This document shows, piece after piece, positions 25,069 through 33,328 of a DNA stretch of 64,000 bases. Positions within the stretch are counted from its first letter, which is position 1. Each line of letters begins with the position of its first letter. A model generated the notes under the pieces. It did not search any database. It had not been told where the DNA came from and saw only the letters and a program-made list of their open reading frames with translations. The translations under genes and the position numbers were made by a program. The DNA comes from Demequina salsinemoris. Its GTDB lineage: Bacteria; Actinomycetota; Actinomycetes; Actinomycetales; Demequinaceae. The stretch lies in NCBI RefSeq assembly GCF_000974805.1, contig NZ_BBQZ01000002.1:124001-188000 (forward strand), written 5' to 3'.

Positions 25069-25871
25069 CGGTCGCCTCAGCGTCCCCCGCGGTCACGGCG
25101 CGGCCGAGAAGGCCCGCGCCGAGCAGGTTCCTCATCGTCAGACTCGTGGTCGCCGCGCTCATCACCGTGTGGGCGGGCTGGGAGATCCAGTTCACGCTCG
25201 CGCCCCTGTTCACGGACTTCGCGAACGGCTGGGTCGTCGTCGAGCAGTTCCTGCGCCCGAACTGGTCCTTCCTGGGCAGCACCTGGACCGCCTGGCTGGA
25301 GACGGTCTCCATCGCGATCATCGCGAGCTTCTTCGGCGTCGCCGTGGGGCTCGTGCTCGCCTACATGGCCTCGACCGTGACGAACCGCTCCACCCGGATC
25401 TACCGCGCGACCAAGTGGTTCCTGTCGGTGCTCCGCTCGCTGCCCGACGTCGCGTACGTGCTCATCTTCGTCGCGCTCGTGGGCGTCGGCTCGCTCGCGG
25501 GCATCCTCGCGCTGTTCATCTTCAACATCGGCATCGCCGCCAAGCTCACCGCCGAGACGATCGATGCGGTCGATGCTGGTCCGCTCGAGGCGGCTGACGC
25601 GTCGGGCGCGGGCACGTTCGCCCGCGCGCGCTGGGCCGTTCAACCGCAGATCCTGCCGAACTTCCTGTCGTACGCGCTGTACATCTTCGAGCTCAACATC
25701 CGCGCCTCCGTCGTCATCGGCTACGCGGGCGGTGGAGGCATCGGCCAGCTCATCCAGGTCCAGTTCGCGCGGTTCAACTACGAGAACGTGTCGGCCGTGG
25801 TCATCAGCATGTTCGTCGTGGTGCTCCTGATCGACCAGCTCTCCCAGTACCTCAGAAGGAGGCTCGTGTGA
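25065..25871 (+). CDS. phnE: phosphonate ABC transporter permease (first)
   Basis: A 268-residue inner-membrane subunit with about six helices. The coupling EAA loop reads EAADASGAGTFARARWAVQPQILP (about 178-201), where EAA-X3-G contacts PhnC. RSLPDVAYVLIFVALVG and FELNIRASVVIGYAGGGGIGQ are PhnE landmarks. ATG 25065 overlaps the phnC stop. Paired with a second, different permease immediately after it, so the pore is probably a heterodimer. Confidence 0.92.
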   Translation: MTVASASPAVTARPRRPAPSRFLIVRLVVAALITVWAGWEIQFTLAPLFTDFANGWVVVEQFLRPNWSFLGSTWTAWLETVSIAIIASFFGVAVGLVLAYMASTVTNRSTRIYRATKWFLSVLRSLPDVAYVLIFVALVGVGSLAGILALFIFNIGIAAKLTAETIDAVDAGPLEAADASGAGTFARARWAVQPQILPNFLSYALYIFELNIRASVVIGYAGGGGIGQLIQVQFARFNYENVSAVVISMFVVVLLIDQLSQYLRRRLV

Positions 25872-26749
25872 GCGCGCAGACCGCCACGACGCCCGCGACC
25901 GTGCGGCCGCCCGAGCCGGGGAAGACCCGTGCCACCGTCGGCGCGATCGTTCTTGTCGTCCTTGTCATCGGCAGCGGATTCCTGTCCAACGCGGACTGGA
26001 AGGAGCTGCCGTCGATCTTCACCGAGGGGTGGAAGTACCTCTACCTCATGGTCAAGGGACTGGTGCAGAACCCGTTCGCGGAGCCCTACAGCGAGTACTG
26101 GTCGCAGGCCCTGGGCGGCATGCTCGAGTCGATCTCGATGGCGTGGATCGGAACGCTGATCGGTGCGGCGCTGTCGGTGCCCATGGGCTTCCTCGCGGCC
26201 CGCAACGTGTCTCACCCTGTCGTCGTCCAGGCGACGCGGGTGGTGCTCAACTTCATCCGCACCCTGCCTGAGCTGATCTTCGCGATCATCCTTCTGCTGC
26301 CGATCTTCGGATTCGGCGCGAACGCGGGCGCGCTCGCGCTCGGCATCGGCGCGGTCGGCACGCTGGGCAAGCTCACCGCGGAGGCGCTCGAAGGGATCGA
26401 TCCCGGTCCCGTGGAGGCGGCCCGCGCCGCGGGCGCGCCCCGCAGCGCGATCCTGCGCTGGACGTACTGGTCGCAGGTGCTGCCCGAGGTGCTCGCCTTC
26501 TGGCTCTACCGCTTCGAGATCAACATCCGCGCCTCCGCCATCCTCGGCGTCATCGGCGCGGGCGGCATCGGCTCGGTCCTGTCGCAGGCGTTCCGCTACC
26601 GCGAGTGGGACTTCATCGGCATCCTGCTGTTCGTGATCATCGCGGTCACGGTCATCGTCGACTCGATCTCCGGAGCCGTGCGCCACCGGATCATCGCGGG
26701 CGGCGGCGCGGACGTGAAGGACGCGGACGCCGAGCGCGTGGTGATGTAG
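25868..26749 (+). CDS. phnE: phosphonate ABC transporter permease (second)
   Basis: A 293-residue permease paralogous to the previous one, with an N-terminal cytosolic tail, about six helices and the EAA loop EAARAAGAPRSAILRWTYWSQVLP (about 184-207). RTLPELIFAIILLLPIFGFG and FEINIRASAILGVIGAGGIG match PhnE. The GTG overlaps the previous stop as GTGA. It closes the operon; no C-P lyase, phosphonatase or phosphite dehydrogenase gene follows, so either catabolism is elsewhere or the importer serves phosphate or another anion. Confidence 0.92.
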   Translation: MSAQTATTPATVRPPEPGKTRATVGAIVLVVLVIGSGFLSNADWKELPSIFTEGWKYLYLMVKGLVQNPFAEPYSEYWSQALGGMLESISMAWIGTLIGAALSVPMGFLAARNVSHPVVVQATRVVLNFIRTLPELIFAIILLLPIFGFGANAGALALGIGAVGTLGKLTAEALEGIDPGPVEAARAAGAPRSAILRWTYWSQVLPEVLAFWLYRFEINIRASAILGVIGAGGIGSVLSQAFRYREWDFIGILLFVIIAVTVIVDSISGAVRHRIIAGGGADVKDADAERVVM

Positions 26750-26759
26750 GGCAGGTCGG

Positions 26760-26833
26760 TGGGCCAGGCGGGACTTGAACCCGCGACCGATGGATTATGA
26801 GTCCACTGCTCTAACCGGCTGAGCTACTGGCCC
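26760..26833 (-). tRNA. tRNA with CAU anticodon, probably tRNA-Ile2
   Basis: A full cloverleaf on the minus strand: acceptor GGGCCAG/CTGGCCC with A73, the usual TAGCTCAG D-arm, anticodon CAT (complement of 26797-26799) in the loop CTCATAA, and TTCAAGT in the T-loop. The acceptor stem with C4-G69 favours the lysidine-modified isoleucine tRNA; an elongator methionine tRNA cannot be excluded. The 3' CCA is not encoded. It lies opposite and just after the phn operon. Confidence 0.85.
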
Positions 26834-26964
26834 GTGCGCGACGTCGGCCACGCGGGAGACCAGCCTAGCGGGGAAGCGGGCGTGGTCTCGGTCACGTCGG
26901 CGCCCCGCGGCGCCCGAGATGGTTTCTGGGAGGCCCCGGGATCGTGTAGAGTTCTACAGCGCGA

Positions 26965-27037
26965 TCCCCCGTAGCTCAATTGGCAGAGCATTCGACTGTT
27001 AATCGAAGGGTTACTGGTTCGAGTCCAGTCGGGGGAG
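26965..27037 (+). tRNA. tRNA-Asn(GTT)
   Basis: TCCCCCG acceptor pairs with CGGGGGA at the 3' end, discriminator G; the anticodon GTT is at 26998-27000 in loop CTGTTAA, and the T-loop has TTCGAGT. A TAGAGT at 26947-26952 fits its -10 box. CCA is not encoded. Confidence 0.95.
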
Positions 27038-27044
27038 CTGCAAG

Positions 27045-27087
27045 GAGAGGCCCCCTTCCCGCCCACACAGCGGGAAGGGGGCCTCTC
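27045..27087 (+). terminator. strong hairpin terminator after tRNA-Asn
   Basis: A perfect 18-base stem (GAGAGGCCCCCTTCCCGC and its complement) with a seven-base CCACACA loop lies eight bases after the tRNA. It has no U-tract, as is common in this group. It may also end the convergent Thr-rich membrane protein transcript. Confidence 0.85.
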
Positions 27088-27125
27088 TGCTTGCCCGGAA
27101 CGCGAGCATCGTCCCTGGTCCGTGG

Positions 27126-29369
27126 CTAGGCGTCGATGCGCTCGCGCTCCTCGTCGGCGGCCTCGTGCGCCGGGAAGAGTCGGAACGCGACCCAGGCCGT
27201 CATCGCGATGGCGGCGAAGCCCGCCACGATCGCGACCCAGGTGAGGACCGTCGACTGCGACTCGTCCCACGACTCGCCGAGCGGCACCGCGATGAAGACG
27301 AAGGCCGCTGCGGCGACGAAGTAGGCGCCCGCCCAGATCCGCTGATCCCAGTCGTGCAGGTCCTTGCCCTCGAGGTACTCGAAGGGCAGCAGCCCGACCA
27401 GCAGCACGGTGAGCGCCTCGAGAGCGGTCGCCGCGAACGTGTCCTCCATGAGCCCGACGAGGAAGCCCGTGTCGTGCCCGAAGCCCAGCTCGACGAAGCT
27501 CAGGGCGAGCCAGGACACGATCCCGAGCGCGAGGACCGCGGCGGCGCCCACGAGCGCGATGCGTCCCGAGGCCTCCTTGGACTGGGTGCGCGCGAGCGTG
27601 ATCCCGACGACGAGTCCGAACAGGAGGCTCGGCTGGATGTCGAGGCCCCGTGAGATGAGCACGGACGCCGCCGCGATCACCATCCCGCCAGGCAACGGGG
27701 AGAGCACGCCGCGGATGTCGAATCGCCAGGCGGCGTACCCGAGCTTCGCGATGTTGGTAACGATGTTGATCGCGTACAGCGACAGGTAGAGCGCGAGGAA
27801 CGTCCGCACCGACCAGGTGTTGAGCCCGAACTGGGGCTCGGAGAAGCCCAGGATGATCGAGGTGAGCCCGATCGAGAACGCGCTGCCGAGCCAGGGGTTG
27901 TCGAGGCGTCGGGGCACGAACCGGCGCAGGCCGCGCGTCCTGCGCCGCACGGGTGTGAGCCACGCGAACGCGCGCCCGTAGTTCTCGGTCAGGGTGGACT
28001 GCAGCAGCTCGGCGGGGAGCGCGGCCAGCAGGACGAACACCGCCGCGAGGCCGCCCGTCGTGGCGATCGTGTACGGGGTGATCGTGTTCTCCCACAGCGA
28101 TGGCACGACGTCCGACAGCCGTCGCACGTAGTCCTCGTGAGGCACGGGAGTGAGCTTCACGACGGGCGGCTCGGGATCCACCGGGTTCTCCGCGGGGACG
28201 ATCGCGTCGGCCTCGACCGCCGCGACGACGACAGGCAGCGACGACACCGAGGCGGAGAAGCCCTCCGCGGTGAGCGTGGCGACCAGGGCGTGCGCGCCCG
28301 CGGACGTCGATGCGGGCAGCGTGAACGGCGCGATCAGCGAGCCCGTGGCGTCAACGGTCGCGTTCACGAGCGAGATGGGCGTCGAATGCAGCTCGACGCG
28401 CACCTTCGCACCCTCGGGCAGTCCGTTCGCGAGCACGGCGAGCTGCTCGCCCGGAACGAGCGGTCGCCCGCCGATGTCCTTGCCTGCGGAGTCCACGATC
28501 GTGAACGACCAGTCGATCGGAGGGAGCGTCGGCACCGCCCTCGGGGCCACCGGGATGTTGGCCGCAGCACGGGTGGTCTCCGAGGCGGGTGTGGTGGTCT
28601 GTGCGGGAGTGCTCTTCGTGACCGACTCGGCCTTGACCGCGCCGGCCTTCTTCGTGGTGGGGTCGGGAGCCGGCGTCGTCGTCGTCGGGGTGGACTGCTT
28701 GGTCGTCTTGGTCGTCTTGCTTGTCGTGGCGGGAGCCGGCGCTGGTGGTTCTGCGGCGGGCTCGGGTTCGTCCTCGGTCTCGACCGGCTCGGGCAGGCTC
28801 ACGACGAGACGGCACGACGACGTGGTCACGTCGCGACCGTCCTGCGCGTGCTGGTGGACGAGTCGCAGCTGGTACGAGCCGGATGGCAGGGGGGTGGTGA
28901 ACGTGCAGGACCAGCTGCCGGATCCCGTCGGCGTCGCCGTGCAGGTGCGGCCCGACACCGTGGCCCCGTCATCGGTGGTGCCCGTGGCCGTGACGATGAG
29001 CGTCGAGCCGGCGGGATACCCGACTCCGTTCAGCGTCGGGGTGGAGGTCGTCGTCGTCACGGGTCCGTGGGTCTTGAAGCGCGGCGCGGCCTTCACGGAC
29101 TGGGGTGACGTCTCCTTCGTGGTCTCGCGTGGTGTCGACTCGCGGGCCGTGTCATCGTCACGGGTGCCGGCCGTCCGGTAGCCGTCGTCGCGGTCCCCAT
29201 CGTCATGCGTCGTCCCGCGGTCGGGCGAGGACCCTGGCTCTCCCGCCCAGGCTGTCGCCGCGCCGAGCGCTGTCAGGGCGAGGGCGAGCGTCAGCGCCAC
29301 GATCGTGGCGAGCAGGGCGGTGGCGGCCGCCCTGTCGAGCCGGCGGGCGCGGGTGCGTGCAGGCGCCAT
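27126..29369 (-). CDS. large exported Thr-rich protein with multi-helix C-terminal membrane domain
   Basis: A 747-residue protein of unknown function. It starts with a long signal or anchor helix (about 14-42, ending AWAGEP), then an Asp/Arg-rich segment, an Ig-like domain (about 97-193 with two or three cysteines), a Thr/Pro/Lys linker (about 200-290), a second beta domain (about 300-400) and then about eight to nine membrane helices (about 440-735). GLLPFEYLEGKDL near residue 668 resembles the motif of the FGLLP membrane protein group. This reads as a cell-wall-spanning surface structure on a membrane base. A perfect CRP/GlxR-like site lies about 75 bases before its ATG. Low similarity to any known family; function not assigned. 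Confidence 0.8.
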   Translation of the reverse strand: MAPARTRARRLDRAAATALLATIVALTLALALTALGAATAWAGEPGSSPDRGTTHDDGDRDDGYRTAGTRDDDTARESTPRETTKETSPQSVKAAPRFKTHGPVTTTTSTPTLNGVGYPAGSTLIVTATGTTDDGATVSGRTCTATPTGSGSWSCTFTTPLPSGSYQLRLVHQHAQDGRDVTTSSCRLVVSLPEPVETEDEPEPAAEPPAPAPATTSKTTKTTKQSTPTTTTPAPDPTTKKAGAVKAESVTKSTPAQTTTPASETTRAAANIPVAPRAVPTLPPIDWSFTIVDSAGKDIGGRPLVPGEQLAVLANGLPEGAKVRVELHSTPISLVNATVDATGSLIAPFTLPASTSAGAHALVATLTAEGFSASVSSLPVVVAAVEADAIVPAENPVDPEPPVVKLTPVPHEDYVRRLSDVVPSLWENTITPYTIATTGGLAAVFVLLAALPAELLQSTLTENYGRAFAWLTPVRRRTRGLRRFVPRRLDNPWLGSAFSIGLTSIILGFSEPQFGLNTWSVRTFLALYLSLYAINIVTNIAKLGYAAWRFDIRGVLSPLPGGMVIAAASVLISRGLDIQPSLLFGLVVGITLARTQSKEASGRIALVGAAAVLALGIVSWLALSFVELGFGHDTGFLVGLMEDTFAATALEALTVLLVGLLPFEYLEGKDLHDWDQRIWAGAYFVAAAAFVFIAVPLGESWDESQSTVLTWVAIVAGFAAIAMTAWVAFRLFPAHEAADEERERIDA

Positions 29370-29444
29370 GACGGGCCTCCCTCAGCGGGGCCAGGCGGGT
29401 TGTCCGGGGTTGCAGCCCGTCGAGTCCCCTCAAGCGCAGAATAA

Positions 29445-29460
29445 TGTGACGTATCTCACA
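29445..29460. promoter_or_regulatory. CRP/GlxR-type operator, perfect match
   Basis: TGTGACGTATCTCACA matches TGTGA-N6-TCACA fully and also the central TA of the corynebacterial GlxR consensus TGTGANNTANNTCACA. It is in the divergent gap between the Thr-rich membrane protein and the DUF1905 gene, about 75 bases from each start. Confidence 0.7.
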
Positions 29461-29516
29461 TCGCGAACGGAGGAATGAAGAATTCACGCGCCCGAAACAG
29501 GCGCGGCCGACGCTGA

Positions 29517-29522
29517 TACGTT
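29517..29522 (+). promoter_or_regulatory. candidate -10 box (TACGTT) for leaderless DUF1905 gene
   Basis: TACGTT ends six bases before the ATG at 29529, and no ribosome-binding site is present. Confidence 0.4.
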
Positions 29523-29528
29523 CGTCGC

Positions 29529-29825
29529 ATGACCGATTTCGGCTTCGACGCGGAGCTCTACCTCTGGGAGGCCAGGCTCCAGACGTGGGTGTTCGCCGAC
29601 CTTCCCGAGGACGTCGCGGACGTGATCGAGGACGTCCAGGTAGGCCCTCGGCGCGGCTTCGGAGCCGTCAAGGTCGAGGTGACCTTGGGCGACACCACGT
29701 GGCGCACGAGCATCTTCCCCTCGAAGGACCGCGGCACCTACATCCTTCCCGTCAAGCGGGCGGTACTGGACGCCGAGGGCGCGGCTCCGCCCGACAAGGC
29801 GAGCCTGCGGCTACGGCTCGTGTGA
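29529..29825 (+). CDS. DUF1905 domain-containing protein
   Basis: A 98-residue protein matching the DUF1905 fold throughout: EARLQTWVFADLPEDVADVIEDV, then GFGAVKVEVTLGDTTWRTSIFPSKDRGTYILPVKRAVLDAEG. These small beta-barrel proteins are common in actinobacteria and have no established role, sometimes found fused to YdeI-like domains. The start is probably leaderless. A perfect hairpin made of two inverted GCATCGTCC motifs follows 16 bases after the stop. Confidence 0.9.
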   Translation: MTDFGFDAELYLWEARLQTWVFADLPEDVADVIEDVQVGPRRGFGAVKVEVTLGDTTWRTSIFPSKDRGTYILPVKRAVLDAEGAAPPDKASLRLRLV

Positions 29826-29841
29826 GCGACGCCGGCGCCTC

Positions 29842-29868
29842 GCATCGTCCCTCGACCCGGGACGATGC
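29842..29868. terminator. hairpin built from an inverted pair of GCATCGTCC motifs
   Basis: GCATCGTCCC and GGGACGATGC form a perfect ten-base stem with a seven-base loop, 16 bases after the DUF1905 stop and before the next gene. It can act as a factor-independent terminator. It is the cleanest case in which the recurrent motif forms a structure. Confidence 0.6.
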
Positions 29869-29925
29869 CGGACGTAACCTGGAGATCCGGGACGCCGTTC
29901 CGCACCGCTGAGGGAGGCGACCGCC

Positions 29926-30507
29926 ATGGTTGTCGATTCGGTCGAAGGCGACACGAGGCCGCTCAGCGGCGCGCGGCGCGCGTGGCTGGCCACCGGGATC
30001 GCGATACCGCTCCACGCGATGCTCGCGCTCATCCTCGGATCCGCGGCGAGCGCGATCTTCGGCGCACTGGTCACCGACCCCACCGGCGACGAGCTGGTCC
30101 TGGTCTCCGGTGTCTTCGTGGCCATCGAGCACATCCTCACCGTGGTCCTCGGGATCGTCCTCGCGGTCCATACCGTGGGCCGCTGGCTCGACGCGCGCAC
30201 CCGTGACTGGGAGGCGCGTCGGGCGGCGTGGCGGTTCGCGGCGCTCGGAGCGGCGCTGTCGCTCCTGCCAGGGGCCATCTTCTTCGTCGACGGGCAGTAC
30301 CCGCTCGCCAACGCGGTACTGGTCCTCGTGGGGCTCACGGTGCCGTTCGCCGCCACCGCGGGCCTGACGCGCCTCATCATGCCGCTCGTGGAGGACGGGC
30401 AGCGTCCGCGCCTCGTGTGGGGGCTCGCGATCGCGGCCGTGATCCTCACGGTGATCTTCGCGGCGGTGGTGATCCTCGGCGTGCCGATCCTGGGACTGGG
30501 GAGCTGA
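29926..30507 (+). CDS. four-helix membrane protein of unknown function
   Basis: A 193-residue protein with an N-terminal 18-residue cytosolic stretch and about five hydrophobic segments (about 19-47, 57-85, 102-118, 124-146, 162-188). No motif recognised. GAGGGAGGCG eight bases before the ATG is a strong ribosome-binding site. Monocistronic by layout: a motif hairpin lies before it and the convergent nnrD follows 51 bases after its stop. Confidence 0.7.
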   Translation: MVVDSVEGDTRPLSGARRAWLATGIAIPLHAMLALILGSAASAIFGALVTDPTGDELVLVSGVFVAIEHILTVVLGIVLAVHTVGRWLDARTRDWEARRAAWRFAALGAALSLLPGAIFFVDGQYPLANAVLVLVGLTVPFAATAGLTRLIMPLVEDGQRPRLVWGLAIAAVILTVIFAAVVILGVPILGLGS

Positions 30508-30558
30508 CGGCGGCGCGCGGCGTCGACCGCCCCTGACGTGAGCGATCGCCGGGGGTCG

Positions 30559-31437
30559 TCAGCGACGAAGGGCGGCGATCACCCTCGGCAGCGCCGACGC
30601 GATGTCTGAGGCGGTGATCGGTCCGCCTCGACCGTCGGGGCCCGACGCATCGTCCCCAGCGGCGAGGGCGCCCGCCTGCGCGTGCGCCCAGGCCGCGCAC
30701 ACGCCCGCCTCGGCGGCGTCCAGCCCCGCGGCGAGAAGCGCGCCGGCGACGCCCGCGAGGACGTCGCCCGAACCCGCGACGGCGAGCCACGGCGTCGCGA
30801 CGGGCAGCTCCCATGAGGCGCCGCCGGGGGCGGCCACGATCGTCCTCGAGCCCTTGAGCAGCACCGTCGATCGCGTCGTCTCAGCGAGAAGGCGCGCATG
30901 CCCCGCCCTGTCGGCCCGCACATCGTCCGCCGTGACGTCGTGACGGATCGCGGCGAGCGCGCGCACGAGCTCGCCCTCGTGGGGAGTGAGCAGGATCTTC
31001 TCCGCTGGCGTGGCCCTGGCGCCCGAGTGGCGGGCGCGCGCGCAGTCCTCGAGCGCCCCGGCGTCGACCACGCAGGGCAGGCCTCCCGCCCAGACCGCCC
31101 CGATCACCGCGTCCTGGCCTGGCGCGTCCGACACGCCCGAGCCGACGACCCACGCGTGGACGCGCGGCAGCCGGTCGACGGCGTCCGCATCCTCATGCAC
31201 CACCGTCTCGGGGCGCGCCGCGAGCACGAGGTCCTGCGCGCGTCGCGGGCCCACGTAGCGGACCATGCCTGCGCCCGCGCGGGACGCCCCGGTCACGCTC
31301 AGCACCGCCGCGCCGGGATAGGCGTCCGACCCCGCGACCACCCCGAGCACCCCGCGCGTGTACTTGTCGTCGTCTGGCAGGGGGCGCGGCCACAGCGCGG
31401 CGACGCCGGACGCGTCGATCTCAGAGCTCGTGACCAT
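30559..31437 (-). CDS. nnrD: ADP-dependent NAD(P)H-hydrate dehydratase
   Basis: A 292-residue ribokinase-fold enzyme that turns S-NAD(P)H-hydrate back to NAD(P)H using [52 protein letters not shown] and the C-terminal [20 protein letters not shown] (nucleotide anion hole with catalytic Asp) are all present. In many bacteria the repair epimerase NnrE is fused to it; here the epimerase is a separate gene about 600 bases upstream with def between them on the other strand. A CAGGCT lies six bases before the ATG in the position of a leaderless -10. Confidence 0.92.
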   Translation of the reverse strand: MVTSSEIDASGVAALWPRPLPDDDKYTRGVLGVVAGSDAYPGAAVLSVTGASRAGAGMVRYVGPRRAQDLVLAARPETVVHEDADAVDRLPRVHAWVVGSGVSDAPGQDAVIGAVWAGGLPCVVDAGALEDCARARHSGARATPAEKILLTPHEGELVRALAAIRHDVTADDVRADRAGHARLLAETTRSTVLLKGSRTIVAAPGGASWELPVATPWLAVAGSGDVLAGVAGALLAAGLDAAEAGVCAAWAHAQAGALAAGDDASGPDGRGGPITASDIASALPRVIAALRR

Positions 31438-31479
31438 GTCCCCAGCCTGTCACAAGGGATGACGTGGAAGAATGACCAC

Positions 31480-31977
31480 ATGGCAATGCGAGAGATCCGA
31501 GTCACCGGCGACCCCGTGCTGCGCACGCCGTGCGCGCCCATCACCGAGATCGACGAGCACGTGAGGGGCCTTGTCGAGGACCTTCTCGAGACGGTCGACT
31601 ACGAAGGTCGCGCGGGACTCGCGGCGAACCAGATCGGCGTGAGCCTGCGGGCGTTCTCGTGGAACATCGATGGCGACATCGGCTACATCCTCAACCCGGT
31701 GATCACCGAGAACTCCGACGAGTTCCAGGAGCTCGGCGAGGAGGGCTGCCTGTCCGTGCCGGGCCTGTGGTACCCGTGCCAGCGTCCCGCGTACGCGAAG
31801 GCTGAGGGCACCGACCTCGATGGCAACCCCGTGGTCATCGACGGCGAGGAGATCTGGGCGCGCCTCATCAACCACGAGGTCGACCACCTGAACGGCAAGC
31901 TGTACCTGGACCGCCTTGAGAAGGGCGTCCGGAAGCAGGCGATGCGCGAGCTCAGGGAGTCACTCGAGCAGGCGTGA
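31480..31977 (+). CDS. def: peptide deformylase
   Basis: A 165-residue metalloenzyme that removes the formyl group from new proteins. Motif I is GLAANQIGV (about 49-57), motif II EGCLSVP (about 90-96) supplies the metal cysteine, and motif [12 protein letters not shown] (about 132-140) supplies the two histidines and catalytic glutamate. ATG 31480 is chosen because GGAAG lies 11 bases upstream; an ATG at 31459 is in frame but poorly placed. Encoded between nnrD and nnrE, both on the other strand. Confidence 0.94.
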   Translation: MAMREIRVTGDPVLRTPCAPITEIDEHVRGLVEDLLETVDYEGRAGLAANQIGVSLRAFSWNIDGDIGYILNPVITENSDEFQELGEEGCLSVPGLWYPCQRPAYAKAEGTDLDGNPVVIDGEEIWARLINHEVDHLNGKLYLDRLEKGVRKQAMRELRESLEQA

Positions 31978-32024
31978 CGCCGACGCGCCGGGCCTGATCC
32001 CGTGCGCGCGGGACGCCAGGCTCA

Positions 32025-32675
32025 TCAGAGATCCAGTTCGGGCAGCTCGACCCCGACATCGGCGACGACCACCCGGCCCGCCGACTGCGCCGCCGGATGC
32101 TCGACCAGGCAGCGCTTGAGCGCCGTGAACGTGACCGTGACGGTCGCGCGCACGTGAGGCGCGTCGTCGTCTCCCGAGTCGGCCTCGAGCCCGCTGGGCA
32201 GGTCCACCGCCACCACCGGGGTCTCGCGCGGGATGAGCGGCACGAGCGAGGCCGCGGGCTCTCGCAGCCCCGCTCGGGCTCCAAGGCCCACGATGCCGTC
32301 GATCACGAGGTCGGCGCCGGCGACGATCACCGCGCCCGCGGCGGGGTCCACCCGGCCTCCTCCCGCGGCGCTGAGCCGCGCCGCGCCCCGCTCATGCAGG
32401 CGACCGCCGCAGGGGATCGCGCGCACGGTAGCCCCGCGCTCGGCGAGCAGCGCGCCAGCGAGCAGGGCGTCCCCTCCGTTGTTGCCGGGGCCAGCGAGGA
32501 CGGCCACCTCGGCGCCCTCGACTCCGGTGAGCCGGGAGGCGAGCAGCAGCGAGCACTGGTCGGCCACCGCTGCGGCGGCGCGATCCATGAGATCGCGCTC
32601 GGGGACCGTGAGCATCGTCCAGTCCTCGGCGTCACGGATCTGCGAGACAGTCATCGGCTCGTCGACGGTGGCCAT
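32025..32675 (-). CDS. nnrE: NAD(P)H-hydrate epimerase
   Basis: A 216-residue YjeF_N-type enzyme that interconverts R and S forms of damaged NAD(P)H-hydrate so NnrD can repair them. MTVSQIRDAEDWTM, the glycine-rich AGPGNNGGDALLAGALLAERG (about 65-85), DGIVGLGARAGLREP and VVAVDLPSGLEADSGD with the catalytic-type Asp and potassium site are characteristic. The first ATG (32675) is used; an ATG seven codons later is equally plausible. CAGGCT stands six bases before the start, as at nnrD. Confidence 0.9.
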   Translation of the reverse strand: MATVDEPMTVSQIRDAEDWTMLTVPERDLMDRAAAAVADQCSLLLASRLTGVEGAEVAVLAGPGNNGGDALLAGALLAERGATVRAIPCGGRLHERGAARLSAAGGGRVDPAAGAVIVAGADLVIDGIVGLGARAGLREPAASLVPLIPRETPVVAVDLPSGLEADSGDDDAPHVRATVTVTFTALKRCLVEHPAAQSAGRVVVADVGVELPELDL

Positions 32676-32830
32676 GCGGACAGCCTGGCACAACGGGGCG
32701 ACGATGCGCCTGTCACGGTGCGTGGTGCTGGCATTTCCTCGGTGATTGGGGCACGATAGAGACACGCCCGGCTGAGCTGGACCGCCTTCGAGGTCGTTGG
32801 GGAAGACGCACCTCACAGGAAGGAAGGGTC

Positions 32831-33328
32831 ATGGCTACCATCACCCGCGGTGTTCTTTTCGTGCACTCTGCTACGCGCGCGATGGGCCCACACATCGAGT
32901 GGGCTGCGCAGGGAGTGCTGGGTCCGCGCGCCCATTTCGAGTGGACCGACCAGCCCGCCGGCCACCGCATGTTCCGCGCCGAGGTCGCTTGGCAGGGCCG
33001 TCCCGGCACGGGCGCGGCGCTCGCCTCCGCGCTGCGCGGCTGGGAGCACGTCCGCTACGAGGTGACGGAGGACCCGTCGTTCGGCTGCGATGGCGGACGC
33101 TGGATGCACACCCCCTCGCTCGGGATCTTCCACGCCGTGACCGACGTGCACGGCAACATCGTGGTCCCCGAGGACCGCATCCGCGCCGTCATGGAGGCGG
33201 GCGGCACCGCGACCGACTTCGCGCGCGCCATGAACCTCGCCCTCGGCACCGCCTGGGACGAGGAGCTCGAGCCCTTCCGCTACGCCGGACACGGTGCGCC
33301 GGTGCGCTGGTTGCATAGAGTGGGTTGA
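32831..33328 (+). CDS. DUF3145 domain-containing protein
   Basis: A 165-residue actinobacteria-specific protein matching DUF3145 over its length: TRGVLFVHSATRAMGPHIEWAAQGVLG, FEWTDQPAGHRMFRAEVAWQG, LRGWEHVRYEVTEDPSFGCDGGRWMHTPSLG. It has no known function and looks soluble. AGGAAGGG precedes the ATG. Its stop overlaps the next start as TGATG. It stands directly upstream of the fatty-acid cluster end, which is also on the other strand. Confidence 0.92.
   Translation: MATITRGVLFVHSATRAMGPHIEWAAQGVLGPRAHFEWTDQPAGHRMFRAEVAWQGRPGTGAALASALRGWEHVRYEVTEDPSFGCDGGRWMHTPSLGIFHAVTDVHGNIVVPEDRIRAVMEAGGTATDFARAMNLALGTAWDEELEPFRYAGHGAPVRWLHRVG
33316..33321 (+). promoter_or_regulatory. candidate -10 box (TAGAGT) for leaderless NTF2-like gene
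   Basis: TAGAGT ends six bases before the ATG at 33328 and lies in the last codons of the DUF3145 gene. Confidence 0.35.

Noticed and set aside
26760..26833. CAU tRNA as initiator tRNA-Met
   Set aside because: It has a normal first base pair (G1-C72) and lacks the three G-C pairs expected in the initiator anticodon stem; Ile2 fits better, elongator Met remains possible.
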